Shown here piece by piece: positions 19,773-31,300 of a DNA stretch of 64,000 bases. The notes beneath the pieces are model-generated. The model was not told the origin of the DNA. It did no database searches and saw only the letters and a list, made by a program, of their open reading frames with translations. The DNA is taken from the NCBI GenBank assembly GCA_963931925.1, contig OZ007571.1:59522125-59586124 (forward strand), in the 5' to 3' direction. The DNA comes from Onchidella celtica (taxonomy: Eukaryota > Mollusca > Gastropoda > Systellommatophora > Onchidiidae). A program made the position numbers and the translations under genes. The first letter of the stretch is position 1. Each line of letters opens with the position of its first letter.

Positions 19773-22754
19773 ATGAAGGACAATGGACAAAGCCAAAAGG
19801 ACGCCACTGGCCCGACTGCTCCTTCATCAAGCAAGTCACTCCGGATTGCGTCGTGGAATGTCCGCTCCATGTATGAAGCAGGAAAGAGTGCCCAGGTTAC
19901 AATGGAGATGAGGCGATACAGACTGCACATACTTGGAGTTAGCGAGACCCGCTGGATACAGTCCGGACTGAAACAACTTAATACTGGGGAAAAGATTTTG
20001 TATTCTGGAAGGGAGGACAAAAAGCATACAGAAGGAGTAGCGATCATCTTGAGCAAGCACGCCCAGAGGTCACTGAGGGGATGGGAACCCTATGGAAGGA
20101 GAATTATATTGGCATCATTTACTACTAAGAACAAGAACATCAACATGAACATTGTGCAGATATACGCCCCAACAAATGAAGCAACCGATGAGGACAAGGA
20201 CGACTTCTACAACCAGCTTCAGGAAATAGTTGACACATTGCCAAGAAAAGATGTGAACATTATAATGGGAGACGCCAATGCCAAGATAGGACAGGACAAT
20301 ACAGGGTATGAGGACATTATGGGGTGCAATGGTTTAGGACAAATGAATGAGAATGGAGAGCGGTTTGCAAGTTTCTGCGCATTTAACAGCTATGTGATTG
20401 GAGGTTCAGTATTCCCACACAAGAGGATCCATAAGGCCACTTGGATTTCACCGGATGGAGTAACTGAAAATCAGATTGACCACTTTTGCATCACCCGACG
20501 ATTCAGACGCTCACTAGAGGATGTCATAGTACAGAGAGGAGCTGATGTTGGATCTGACCATCACATGCTGCTGGCAAGACTCAAACTCCGCCTCAAGAAA
20601 CAAGGTACCAGAGCAGGAACAAAGAGGAGAAAGTTTCAAGTGAGCCTTCTGGATGGAGACAAGAAGGAAGAGTTCCAGCTGACACTGAGGAATAGATTCA
20701 AACCCCTTGTTGACCTCGAAGAGACAGTAGATTTGGAGACTCACTGGGCTAAGGTAAAAGGAGTATTTACATCGACATGTCAGGATGTTATTGGGGAAAA
20801 GAAAGTGGAACACAAGGAATGGATCAGTCAAAAATCACTGGACTTGATAAGGATAAGAAGAGACCTAAAAGAACGGGTAAATGCAAGTCGTACAAGAAGC
20901 TCAAGAGTTGGTAACCAGGAAGAGTACCGAGCATCAGCTAAAGAGGTCAAAAAATCAATTAAAAAAGACAAAGAGGAGTTCATAGGAATGTTAGCAGAGA
21001 AAGCAGAGAAGGCAGCAACAGGAGGACACATGAGGATCCTCTACCAGACTACAAAGACTCTTGCTGGAAAATATGGAAAACCTGAAGTTCCTGTCAAGGA
21101 TTACAACAGGAAGGCTATTTTTGGAAAGGAAGCTCAGGCAAAAAGATGGATAGAACATTTTAACAGCCTCTTGAACAGACCTCCACCAAGCAACCCACCC
21201 GACATTCTACCCGCAAGAAATGATTTACCGATCAGTTGCGACCCTCCGACTAAAGCAGAGATTAATGATGCCATAAAGCAGTTAAATCGAGGCAAGGCAG
21301 CTGGACCAGACCAGATCCCACCAGAGGCGCTGAAGGCAGATGCTGCTGGGGCTGCAGAGGGTCTGCACTCACTATTCTCGAGGATTTGGATCGGAGGCAA
21401 GTTTCCAAAGGACTGGAAGGAAGGACACCTCGTGAAGCTCCCAAAAAAAGGGGACCTCAGCAATTGTAGTAACTACAGAGGAATCACACTTCTCTCCATC
21501 CCAGGAAAGGTTTTCAATCGGATTATTCTCAAGCGAATACAGAATGCAACAGACCAAAAACTTCGCGAGGAGCAAGCTGGTTTCAGGAGTAATCGATCAA
21601 CCACCGACCAGATCGCCATGCTGAGAATCATAGTAGAGCAGTCGCTAGAGTGGAACTCCCAACTGATAGTGAACTTCCTTGACTACGAGAAGGCCTTTGA
21701 TAGCATCGATAGAGAAACACTGTGGAGAATATTGAGACATTATGGAATCCCAGAGAAGATGGTGAATCTTATCAAGAGCATGTACGAGGGGACAAGTTGC
21801 AGAGTCGTACATGATGGTGAGCTTACTGACAGCTTTGATATCAAGACTGGTGTTAGGCAGGGTTGTTTGCTGTCCCCATTTCTGTTTATCCTGGTGATTG
21901 ATTGGCTTATGAAAGAAACCACCAGTGGAGGAAGAAATGGCATACAATGGACCCCATGGACACAGCTGGACGATCTAGATTTTGCAGATGACTTGGCACT
22001 ATTGTCGCACACACACGACCAGATGCAAGCAAAGACTACAGCTCTAAACAAAATTTCAGAATCTATTGGATTGAGGATACATCCCGCGAAGTCGAAGGTC
22101 CTAAAAATTGTTGCACCCCTAAGCGAACAAGTCACAGTAGGAGATCAACCACTGGAAGATGTAGAATCCTTCTGCTATCTTGGTAGTATCATTGACAATA
22201 AGGGAGGAACAGAGGCAGAAGTCAAAGCACGAATTGGAAAGGCACAGGCAGCTTTCACATCCTTAAGCAAGATTTGGAGAACCAAGGATATATCTCTAAA
22301 AACAAAGCTGAGGATATTCAACTCGAACGTGAAGTCAGTCCTGTTGTATGGATGTGAGACTTGGAATGCGTCCCAGGCCTGCATAAAGAGAATCCAAGTT
22401 TTCATCAACAGATGTTTGAGGAAGCTACTTAAGATCAGATGGACAGACAAGGTCAGCAATGAAATTGTATGGAAAAGAACAAGACAGAACCCAGTCAGAG
22501 AGGAAATTGGTAGGAGGCGATGGAGATGGATCGGCCACACTCTCAGGAGGCCAGGAAACAGCATCACGAAGAAGGTATTGGACTGGAATCCCCAGGGCAA
22601 GAGATCAAGAGGAAGGCCGCGCGGAACGTGGAGAAGAGCCAGAGAAAATGATGTGCAACGAAGCGGAAAGACTTGGAATAATGTAAAGAGGCTGGCCCAT
22701 GATAGAGAGGGATGGAAGGTGTTTGTTGGTGGCCTATACCCTGATCCAGGGTGA
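19773..22754 (+). CDS. RTE endonuclease / reverse transcriptase
   Basis: A 993-residue protein from the first in-frame ATG (MKDNGQSQKD) to TGA 22752-22754; the frame is open upstream but has no earlier ATG. It nicks genomic DNA and reverse-transcribes the element. The N-terminal APE-like endonuclease shows SWNVRSM (about residue 27), ETRW (about 58), GDANAKIG (about 166), and SDHHML (about 261). RT shows GKAAGPDQIPPEALK, FLDYEKAFDSID (about 636), GVRQGCLLSPF and FADDLALL (about 737). The C-terminal domain has CETWNAS, RRRWRWIGHTLRRP and GKRSRGRPRGTWRRA. This architecture, with a single ORF, no RNase H and a repeat tail, is typical of RTE. Related ORFs are often mis-annotated as craniofacial development protein 2. 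All catalytic motifs look intact. Confidence 0.93.
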   Translation: MKDNGQSQKDATGPTAPSSSKSLRIASWNVRSMYEAGKSAQVTMEMRRYRLHILGVSETRWIQSGLKQLNTGEKILYSGREDKKHTEGVAIILSKHAQRSLRGWEPYGRRIILASFTTKNKNINMNIVQIYAPTNEATDEDKDDFYNQLQEIVDTLPRKDVNIIMGDANAKIGQDNTGYEDIMGCNGLGQMNENGERFASFCAFNSYVIGGSVFPHKRIHKATWISPDGVTENQIDHFCITRRFRRSLEDVIVQRGADVGSDHHMLLARLKLRLKKQGTRAGTKRRKFQVSLLDGDKKEEFQLTLRNRFKPLVDLEETVDLETHWAKVKGVFTSTCQDVIGEKKVEHKEWISQKSLDLIRIRRDLKERVNASRTRSSRVGNQEEYRASAKEVKKSIKKDKEEFIGMLAEKAEKAATGGHMRILYQTTKTLAGKYGKPEVPVKDYNRKAIFGKEAQAKRWIEHFNSLLNRPPPSNPPDILPARNDLPISCDPPTKAEINDAIKQLNRGKAAGPDQIPPEALKADAAGAAEGLHSLFSRIWIGGKFPKDWKEGHLVKLPKKGDLSNCSNYRGITLLSIPGKVFNRIILKRIQNATDQKLREEQAGFRSNRSTTDQIAMLRIIVEQSLEWNSQLIVNFLDYEKAFDSIDRETLWRILRHYGIPEKMVNLIKSMYEGTSCRVVHDGELTDSFDIKTGVRQGCLLSPFLFILVIDWLMKETTSGGRNGIQWTPWTQLDDLDFADDLALLSHTHDQMQAKTTALNKISESIGLRIHPAKSKVLKIVAPLSEQVTVGDQPLEDVESFCYLGSIIDNKGGTEAEVKARIGKAQAAFTSLSKIWRTKDISLKTKLRIFNSNVKSVLLYGCETWNASQACIKRIQVFINRCLRKLLKIRWTDKVSNEIVWKRTRQNPVREEIGRRRWRWIGHTLRRPGNSITKKVLDWNPQGKRSRGRPRGTWRRARENDVQRSGKTWNNVKRLAHDREGWKVFVGGLYPDPG

Positions 22755-22840
22755 GAAAGGCAATGATGATGATGATTCAGCAACAAAAGCCGCGTCCAAA
22801 ACATTCTAAAACAATGGTATGAAGGGAAACAATTAAGACA

Positions 22841-23130
22841 GGATAACTCTTGGTGTCCAAGTACGGTTTTAAACTGAAAATCGTCAAAATTTCTTCACTG
22901 AACCCCGTCGGCCCGAGGGCCGTGGTTGGCCATACAAAATTATTGGCAGGCTACTGAATGACTACTGAATATATTTATGAGTTATGTCCCTTGAGCGCTT
23001 GGCGCTGTGTTTGCTTTAGCCCAACAATAATTTTGTATGGCCAACTTTGGTCCTCCGGCCGACGGGGTTCGATGAAGAAATTTTAAGGATAGAAGGTGTC
23101 AAAACTGTAGTTGGCCAGCAAGAGTTATCC
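22841..23130. repeat. Foldback (inverted-repeat) segment, unit 2
   Basis: 290 bp beginning ggataactcttg and ending caagagttatcc. The left arm (22841-22946) and right arm (about 23025-23130) pair along about 105 bp, including ggccatacaaaattattg with its complement caataattttgtatggcc; the spacer is about 80 bp. This is the better preserved of the two copies. Confidence 0.75.
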
Positions 23131-23707
23131 TTTCTTATTGTCTTCCTTTATCTCTCTCCTCTATCAATGTCTTTTGTTTGTTGTACATTACTGGATGTGT
23201 TGCCCGGCATTCTACGGGATAAGCCTGTGCTATTCCTCTTCTACCCCCCTTTTTTTCCCTTTCCACCCCCCCCCCCCCCCCCACCACCACCACCAATCTT
23301 AAAACTTTGCCAAAACTATCTGGTCTTACTTCAGTCTAATGCACCAGACACCACGCACTCATTTCTAGGCAGGGATATTGCACTAGTTTGCACACGTGTC
23401 AAGTACAGTCTCCCATGTGCAGGGCTTGTCTAAAGGTGCAAGGAAACAGGTCATTGTATTTTATCACATTCATAAGTCTTTGAAAAAGTGCCTAAAGCTT
23501 GAATAAACACAACTGGTCGATTCAAAAGAGACTGGGTTAGATTAGTTACCGCTTAAAAAATTAATCGTATAACTTCTGAAACTGCCATACAGGCTGTGGT
23601 GCTCTAAAAAATGTTAATAGCGCCAATCTGCACCACAATGAAGTATTCCCGACACTTTGTTTTTAATTTTATAATAATAGTAATAATAATAATAACAATA
23701 AAAATAA

Positions 23708-24060
23708 TAACTGAACTTATTTTCATAATTTTGACACAGCAGAAATCAGCACTGGCAGGAATTTCTCCATAATTGACACAAACTTTGGCCTGGCTAGATA
23801 AAAGAATTATATCATTAAAGGGTGTAACTCTAACTGTAGGCTCCATCTGGCAAATGAGATGTCATGGCTGTCATTCACACAGGAAGTAAAATCAGTGATT
23901 ATTCCAGAAAAAGTGGTCTGGTTTAGTTTGAAATATTTCAAGAGATTGTCTTTATTTTACTGCTAACAAGATAAGAAACTTTCATGCGCAATGTACAATC
24001 TGAAGGGATACTTTAAGAAGATGTTTGAGATTAAGATTACTGTACAATATTGGTCGGGTA
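23708..24060 (+). repeat. Second copy of the 15382-15720 segment
   Basis: Direct-orientation match beginning ctgaacttattttcataa and including ggctccatctggcaaatgag. It directly follows the third, partial tandem-array unit. Confidence 0.75.
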
Positions 24061-25883
24061 CAAAGATGTGCCATGGCATTTTTTGTTTTGTTTTGAAAGA
24101 CGAATTTACGTTGCACTGTCAGTTTATTTTGCATATATGATATCTGAATAATGCAGGACAAACAGCAGAGGTCACTGCCCCCCCCCCCCCCCCCCTTCCC
24201 CGGAACAAAAGAAGTTACGTATGCTTTCTGTAAAATCTTCAATCGAAGTTAAAATGACAGCCAGAGAGTAGACAGCATAATAGGAATAAAAAGCAGGTAG
24301 TTGCATAACAGTTAAGATGCCTTTTTAATATTTGTGTATTTGACTTGCCCTGATGAAGACACCCCGACTATATTTGAAATTCGTACATAGAAAAAGAAAA
24401 GAAAAGAAAAGTACCAAAAACCGAAAGCTAAATTTGTAAAGCAGCGACTTCAGATACAGGCTGCATGGTTAACACTGAGAGTAGCTCTCTTTTACACCTT
24501 GAATATTTAACGAATATGGCAAGTGTCTATCACAGATGGCATTTGCTCCAGCAGTCCCAGATGAAGGAATGGCCACCAAGCAAGTACATAATATAATTAC
24601 AGAATGGAAATTTAGATCAGCAGGTTAATTAGTGAATATGTACCTAATGTTGGAAAAGGTCGTTAGAATGGTACTTTTGAGAAACAATCGTATATCTATT
24701 AGAGAATGAATACCAAAGCATTGATTTTGCTGCAGTTGGAGAGAGGTAAATACTGAAGCGGTCAATGCTGAAGAATAACGACACACATTTTCTTGAGTAA
24801 AATTGATCCATAATGGCAGACACTGTGTTAGATAAGGCGAGAGATAGGGCTATGTCTCATATGACTGGCTGAAGGCAGAGTTGTAATCGTGGATAATGCG
24901 CTAAAATTTGTAAGTAAGAAAAGGAAAGGCTGTTCAAAGAATGTGAGATATGAGAAAGGGTTCTGCTTCACAAACAGATACATGTATGCTCCTATTTATT
25001 CAAATATCACTGCTTTGGAAATGCACAAGGAAACTATCTCCTTGACTAGTGTATAAGTCAGTTTGGAATTCATACATTTATTCCAGGTTGATAAAGATGA
25101 TGAATCTGTCAGACACAAGGCATTCGGTCTAGTAAATAATTCAAAAACACACATTCAAAAATATCACTATAAAAATATGTATAAATGTAAAGATCTAATA
25201 CTGTTTGATTATAATGCTGTTAAACCTACATTTAAATAAATAAAAGCTCGTTCTGGAGTTTCAATCACAATACACTCTCACTGTCACCTGGTATTTGAGG
25301 TGAAATGAATAAGAAAATTCATTAGCCTGTCTTGGATTTACTGCATATATTTCAAAAGTTCATGTGATACTGAGAAAATTTGGAAAAGATTAAATATATG
25401 GTATTTCATTGTTTCATTTGGCAAGTGGCAAGCTAGCCTTTCCTTAGGCCCTTCCTTTTCAATATGTTTTATAGACCTGTAAGTGACCCCTGACAAAATT
25501 ATCTGAACTTTTTTCACCGTTCGTGACATCAGTGTTTTCAACCCAACCCAACCTCCCCCGCACACACACACACACACAATCTTGTGTGAGCAGGCAGGAA
25601 CTTTTCATCTCTGCCTCTTTAAAGAAAGAAGGAAATAGCCAATAATCACTTCTAAAACAAAATTAAAATTCTGAAATTATGCATTGGATCTAAATCTAAA
25701 TAATTTTGCAAAAACATGCTGTGGGGCCTTGCCAATTAAAATCTTGAAATGATAAGAGTTCTGGGAAACAAATCAATTACACATGAATGAAACAGAAACT
25801 GATTTCAAAAGACTTTGGATCTAATGTCAAAGTATATTTGATGTAAGTTACATCTACATTAGATCTATAAAAGCCGTACAAAA
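24061..25883. other. Intergenic DNA without a recognisable gene
   Basis: AT-rich unique-looking sequence. It includes a poly(C) run (about 24178-24195), an a/g-rich tract near 24390-24415 and a short (CA)n microsatellite at about 25558-25578. No frame resembles a protein domain. Confidence 0.5.
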
Positions 25884-25991
25884 TCACCGAAACTGTCTTT
25901 CTCCTCCAGCCAATTCCATCTGAATGCATTCTTCACACCAATCCTCAATTTTCTCAAAGTTTGCATTTCTACTGACGTTGTCTGGCGGCAT
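25884..25991 (-). CDS. Possible short coding exon of unknown function
   Basis: Read on the minus strand, an ATG at 25989-25991 opens a frame giving MPPDNVSRNANFEKIEDWCE and then CIQMELAGGERQFR before a TGA at 25884-25886. The composition looks protein-like (acidic and amphipathic, with WCEEC), and the DNA just upstream (26040-26240) is richer in CpG than its surroundings, as at a promoter. A donor-like cg|gtgatt lies three bases before the stop (exon end 25888), so this could be a first exon of a gene running left, or a tiny ORF. I do not recognise the protein and could not find a partner exon. Confidence 0.25.
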   Translation of the reverse strand: MPPDNVSRNANFEKIEDWCEECIQMELAGGERQFR

Positions 25992-28197
25992 GGCAAAGGG
26001 TCTGTACTAATTCTGACATTGTATTGTCTCAAATGTTAGGCCCGATCTAGCATCGCGTTGATAAGGAATTCAAAGCAAAGTCTAAAAGTAGAAGTGCATT
26101 TATCTTGTGGTGTTCGCGCATGCCCTCTTGCATGTGGTCGAGTCCTCATTTCTGGCATTCACAATTCAGCATCTCGAATTAGTTTCCGGTCCCTGACAAA
26201 ATCGTTTTATGCCATGTCGGAGACCTGTAGGAACTGCTGACGGTAGGAATCTTGATTCCCCAAATGATTGTCGGAAAATTTACAGGTCTATGTATATGTG
26301 TAGGTGCAACTAAAACTGAAAACCAAAATAAAGCAAGCAGCAAATTCTGATGAATAGTTATTGTAAATCACAAAGAATATCTCTGCTTCAGAAAAGTTAT
26401 GGCAAATGCACATAGTTCACTGCCATGAATTTAATGCTAAATACAATGCGATATAAATTTTAAGTGACAGTGTCTGTGAGAAGCAAAGATCCTGCACATC
26501 GTATTATAGTCTGTACAGAAAAAAAAAATTCATTAGTTTATCACAGTTTGCTGAAAATTATATATGTAGCAAGTCATATGTAAATGAGATGAAACAAATT
26601 TATACATACAGAAATACATACAGGGAAAACAGGATTCCTAAGGGATACATGTACTAAGTTTTAAAATTTAAAGGTATCAAAATACAATAATTATCCTGAA
26701 ATACTTCAGAAGTGATAAATTAACAACAATGGAAAAGAGCTTCAGTACACTAATTCCATACAAAACACAAAGTCAAGAGACTGAAAGAGCTGTGAAAAGC
26801 AATGCACAGCATGCTCAGTATCTATTCAAAGAGAAACTCAGTGACCTAAATAAAACCGGGTGTAACCAAATTACAAAACAGTTAAACTGTTATGTCCACA
26901 AGTCCACCTCAACTATTTTGACTGAGACCAAAAAAGCCATGGATTAAGGAAAAAAATATGTTTTACATTTAAGACTGCTTTTTTATATAGGGTCATTAAA
27001 AAAAAAAAGGTAAGTTTCAGTCCCTGAACTGCATGTGTGAGTCCCACAATTAATCATTCCTGTAATCTTTACAAAATCACAGCGTCTCCAATAAAATCTA
27101 ATTCTTTTCATTAAAAAATGCAGGAACATCAATAAAAACAAACCACAATCCAACATTAATATCAAAATCTTTGATGGACAAAAAAACAACAACAAACAAA
27201 CACACAAATAAAACAATAAAAAAACGACCCACAAAAATAAAGAGAAGAATGAAAAATCATTCCGAACAATGGTCCTTTGGATTAGTAGAAGTCAGAATTT
27301 GATTAATGATATCTTTTCACTATAACAACTCAACATCACAGTGTTTTCATCAAGCTTGCCATATTAAATTTTTGGCATCATGAATGGCTTTAACTGTTGA
27401 CATTGCACAACATTTGCAATTGATTACATGTACCATCTTGATTCATTTCAATACAAAATTATTAGTTTCTCCACTGGGCAAATAAACCGACATCAATTAT
27501 GCAATAACTTTAGATACGGTTTTGTCAGCTTCCACAGAATATCACATACATACCGATGATATATATACTACGAGATCTGTTCTGGATTGATTCAAACAGA
27601 GTTGCATTCAGCTGCTTTCTTGCAAGTTACGAACATCTTATATCAAACATGATGATCCCAGGTACATCTGGTATAAAAATTTACTTGTTCACTAGGGGAA
27701 GTCAAGTATTTTCCATTCATCTTATCTATTCTTGTTGTCTTGTGCACAAACATGAAATTGGTACTTGGTATGCTTCCTGAACATAATTATCATACTCTGT
27801 ATTATGAATATGGCAAATTCCACACCAGTTCCAGAAATTTTGTGGGAATACTTTAGTCTGCTTCTTCAATGCCAAGTAGAGATACTATCCTTCCCTTTGA
27901 ATATCCAATAAGGATTGACTACTATGACAGTGGATCAAAATTTGCATGCTTGTTTCTTTGTGTCATTTTCTTCCTAATTTCACCAACAGAAAAGTCATTA
28001 TGGCCAATAAGTCAAATCTAGTGCCACATCTCCAGGAAAAAATCAGCGAAAAAAAACAAACAACAACCCGCAAACAATATGTTGATAAATCCGCCACAAT
28101 AATCACTTTGTGACAATTTACCTCTTTTGTAAGCTAAACATGGCTGAAGTGGAAGACAAAGATAATCTACTCTGCCACTGGAACATAGTTAAGAAAA
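25992..28197. other. Region between the possible exon and the RGS gene; probably includes the RGS 3' UTR
   Basis: The first 250 bp are comparatively CpG-rich (gcatcgcg, gttcgcgc, tttccgg). The rest is AT-rich and holds no coding frame. The 3' UTR and poly(A) site of the minus-strand RGS gene must lie here or just left of it, but I could not pin a polyadenylation signal with confidence. Confidence 0.4.
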
Positions 28198-28391
28198 TCA
28201 CTCCACAAACTCTGTTTTCACTACAGGAATACTGGATCCATTCTCTTTGGTTTCTGAGTTCTTTCTTTCAGGCAGTCCATTTGTCAGAGATTTTCTTTTA
28301 CCAGATTTAGGGCGCTGAGAGACTGATTCTTTCTTCACTTTTTCCGCACTTTCTTCAGATTGCTCTCCTTTGCTTCCTCTCTTATGGATTC
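28198..28391 (-). CDS. RGS22: RGS22-like terminal coding exon
   Basis: Acceptor atattgcag precedes the exon; it enters in phase 1 and completes a Gly codon with the previous exon. It encodes a hydrophilic tail (GIHKRGSKGEQSEESAEKVK ... VVKTEFVE) ending at TGA 28198-28200. There is no domain; Lys, Ser and Glu dominate. This tail is too compositional to support homology on its own, but its phase fits exactly. Confidence 0.75.
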
Positions 28392-31300
28392 CTGCAATAT
28401 GAAATGGAAATATTCATAACAAATGACACTTTCCTTTTTAAAGTAAAAAACTGATTCTATAGTATAGGAACAGAACTATCAGTGAATTGAATTTTAAAAT
28501 TTCTGAAGTTTATCTCTTGAATTTTTTATAATTGACCAAAATGACCTGATTTAAAACAGATAAAAACAATTTTGGAAAATGATACCCTATTTCAAAACTT
28601 TGACAGTTAAAAATGATTCTTTCACTGCACCAGACCAACTTACTGTTTTAAAGCTATAAACAATCTGTATTTTTAAAATGGAAGTGCAACTAGGCAAGAG
28701 ATATGGAAGATAGTTTTTCCTGAAATGGAACTAATGATTGTATGCTTCCTCCAGTTCTCCGACCAGATAATAATCATTCTATTATCATATGACAGAAATT
28801 CATTTTCACATAGCATTCAGAAGCACATACATGATATACACATCTATGTCTCATTACATGAACATGCCATAAATCAATAACAGACATAACACATGAAGAA
28901 TTGACAGCAGCCGATCAACAAGCAAGGGAATTTCCCAATCAGTTTCAACATTTTATGTATACAACCTAAATAAAGACATGCTCATACAACATCAGTAACA
29001 TAATATCTATTGCCTTCACGGTAATGCTTGTATCGTATTTTCTATTGTTAAAGAAATAAACCTCATGATTTTCCTCCATCACACTCTGCTGCATCACCTA
29101 CTGCTTTACAATTGACTTCATTGCAGTCATATATGACTGTAAATGTAAGCACTGTACATGAATGCTTACATAAATGCATTTTTCTAATACTGTTTCTTAG
29201 AATAGACACTGTGAGCTTTATAACTCAATTTATTATTACTAACAACGAACAGAAATGTCGACAGAAATTGTATTCATGTCAGAAAGTTCCTACTCCTGTT
29301 TTTTTTCTTCTTAAATTTGGGAAAGGGGGTGGGGTTTGTTGGTAGTGTCATACCACCACTCAGAAATGAGCCTTTACTGTAAGCCTGATAATTATGATGC
29401 TTGCCAGATTTGTTATGCAGTTGGGGCACATCATAATATGATGCAAAATTATCTGTGTGGCCATGACAGTGTGGGTACTAATATGAAAAAAGCTCTCCAT
29501 GAGAGTCATCACACAAATAACCACCAAATTAATTAGTCGTTTGGCTTCTCCTAAATTTTGCATTTTGGACATACAGCAATTTAAGGTGGTCATAGTTGCA
29601 TGTTTTCTTCCTTTCAACTCTGCCTGAAGTTTCAGAACATCCTCATTCCTTGGCAGTTCTGAATTGTGTTAAAAGCCTTGGCACAAAATGACAGCCTTGT
29701 GTATATCACTAAACACTGCGTGCATGATAACAAGCATTTTGTTGGTAAATCAATGATGCATGATACGGTGCAGAGGTGACAGATCTGAAGAGGCAAGGAG
29801 GAAGATGACAAGACATCTGACAAAATCAGGCCATATTGAGGTCTAAGATTTCATGTGCTGTTACAGCAGGTATCTCCTTCTGGGGTGACACCAATACTTT
29901 CTTTTTTCTTATGGATAATAAACCTTTTTTGATCAAATCCAGTGGGTTGGAATCAGATTTTTCAAATTTAAAGAAAGAGAATGTCATAGAGTTTACTATA
30001 TTTTTTCAGATTTGCAAAACAATAAATGCTGATTTATTGAGTTTTACTGTTTTCAAGTTATTCATCTTTAACTCTTTCCCTCCCGCGAGCCGCATTTTGC
30101 GGCTCAAGCGAAATCCCAATTCCTACTGCGAGCCGCAAAATGCGGCTCATGAAATTCGTGTTCAATTCCAATTCAGTGTTTACAAAACACAATTTTTGTA
30201 AATACAATTCAATGTTGTACATTCAAACCTGAATATTTTGAATCTACATTCATTTTCACACAATTTCATATTTTTTGGTCGTCTATTGAGGGAACAAAAT
30301 GGTGGCTCAAATATAGCTTGGTCCAACCGTGGAATACTGCCCAGAATGTGTGGTAGGGAAAGAGTTAAGGGATTAAGAAACACCTAAAACTGTTTCAGAT
30401 ATTACTCTCATGCTGTTAATTTCATCTAAAACTTCCTACTCTGGCGTCACAGGACACTTTTCTTTACTTCCGTCAAATAACACACACTATAATATCTTCA
30501 ACTGAGGTACTTATCAAGCAGAAACAACATCAAGTGTCAACTAATGCCTACGTCCATGCATAAATTTATTCTTTCACTTGGAATTCTAGGAATTCCATCA
30601 AATGGTTTTTGAAAACTAAACTGACTGTTGTGGGGGAAATAAAGTCATGAAACATAAATGTAGGTGAAGCAGATTTTGAAAGATTAAGAACCATGTCATA
30701 CATCAATCATTATGATATGGTCTTCAAAATTCCATAAGGCTTACTTGCATGACATGTATACATTTGTCTTTACACCACAACATAAAACAATGCTTTTGTG
30801 CCAGCGTGAGAAAAAAAAAATCTTTAAAAATGTGAATATGTGTCTGGTTTCACCTTGCCCATGGATCCAACAGCTGCAAATAATGATAAGCTTGTAATAA
30901 ATGAAAAAGTTTTACAATAATTTGTGAAATAAAAAGTGAACTGAATGTTTTAAGTACTGAAAAGTAATGGATGACAGTTTAATGCTTTGAAGCCCGGGCA
31001 ATGCACTTCGTCCCATTCAGATTATTATTTTTTTTCATCCTCACTGATTTCCATGAATGAAATACTGTATAAATATTATATTTTTATGAGATGAGGTCAA
31101 AATTTTTATAGGACGAGATAAACCATTCCCCCTTTATTTCTCCTAGAGGTCAGAAATTAATGCTGGGCAAAGAGGTAAAAACATGCAGGCCTTAAGGAAT
31201 TGCCCCTTTCTGTGTATTTCAGCCACTCAAAAGCCTTTAAAAATATACTGCTTTAGTAATCTCATTAATAAGAAATACTTGAGCATTCATCAGCATTATG

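Larger units (their letters stand above)
19532..22774 (+). mobile_element. Complete RTE-type LINE with intact ORF
   Basis: The element is flanked by a 10-bp duplication attcagcaac (19522-19531 and 22775-22784). It has a short 5' UTR, one long ORF, and an extremely short 3' UTR ending atgatgatgatg, the trinucleotide-type end of the RTE clade in place of poly(A). Removing it restores the interrupted tandem-array unit. The near identity with the truncated copy at 3999-5604 indicates recent activity of the family. Confidence 0.93.
18088..23700 (+). repeat. Tandem array of about 0.88-kb units, one unit split by RTE insertions
   Basis: The landmark caccacaatgaa occurs at 18161, 19039 and 23631. 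The first two are 878 bp apart. The larger second gap is mostly explained by the RTE at 19532-22774 and a decayed RTE fragment. Each unit carries, in order, caccacaatgaa, tgtctgttttnactata, a large inverted repeat (18311-18598 and 22841-23130), ggatgtgttgcccggcattct, a poly(C) run and caactggtcga followed by agagactggg. Units are roughly 80% identical. No coding function is visible. Confidence 0.7.
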
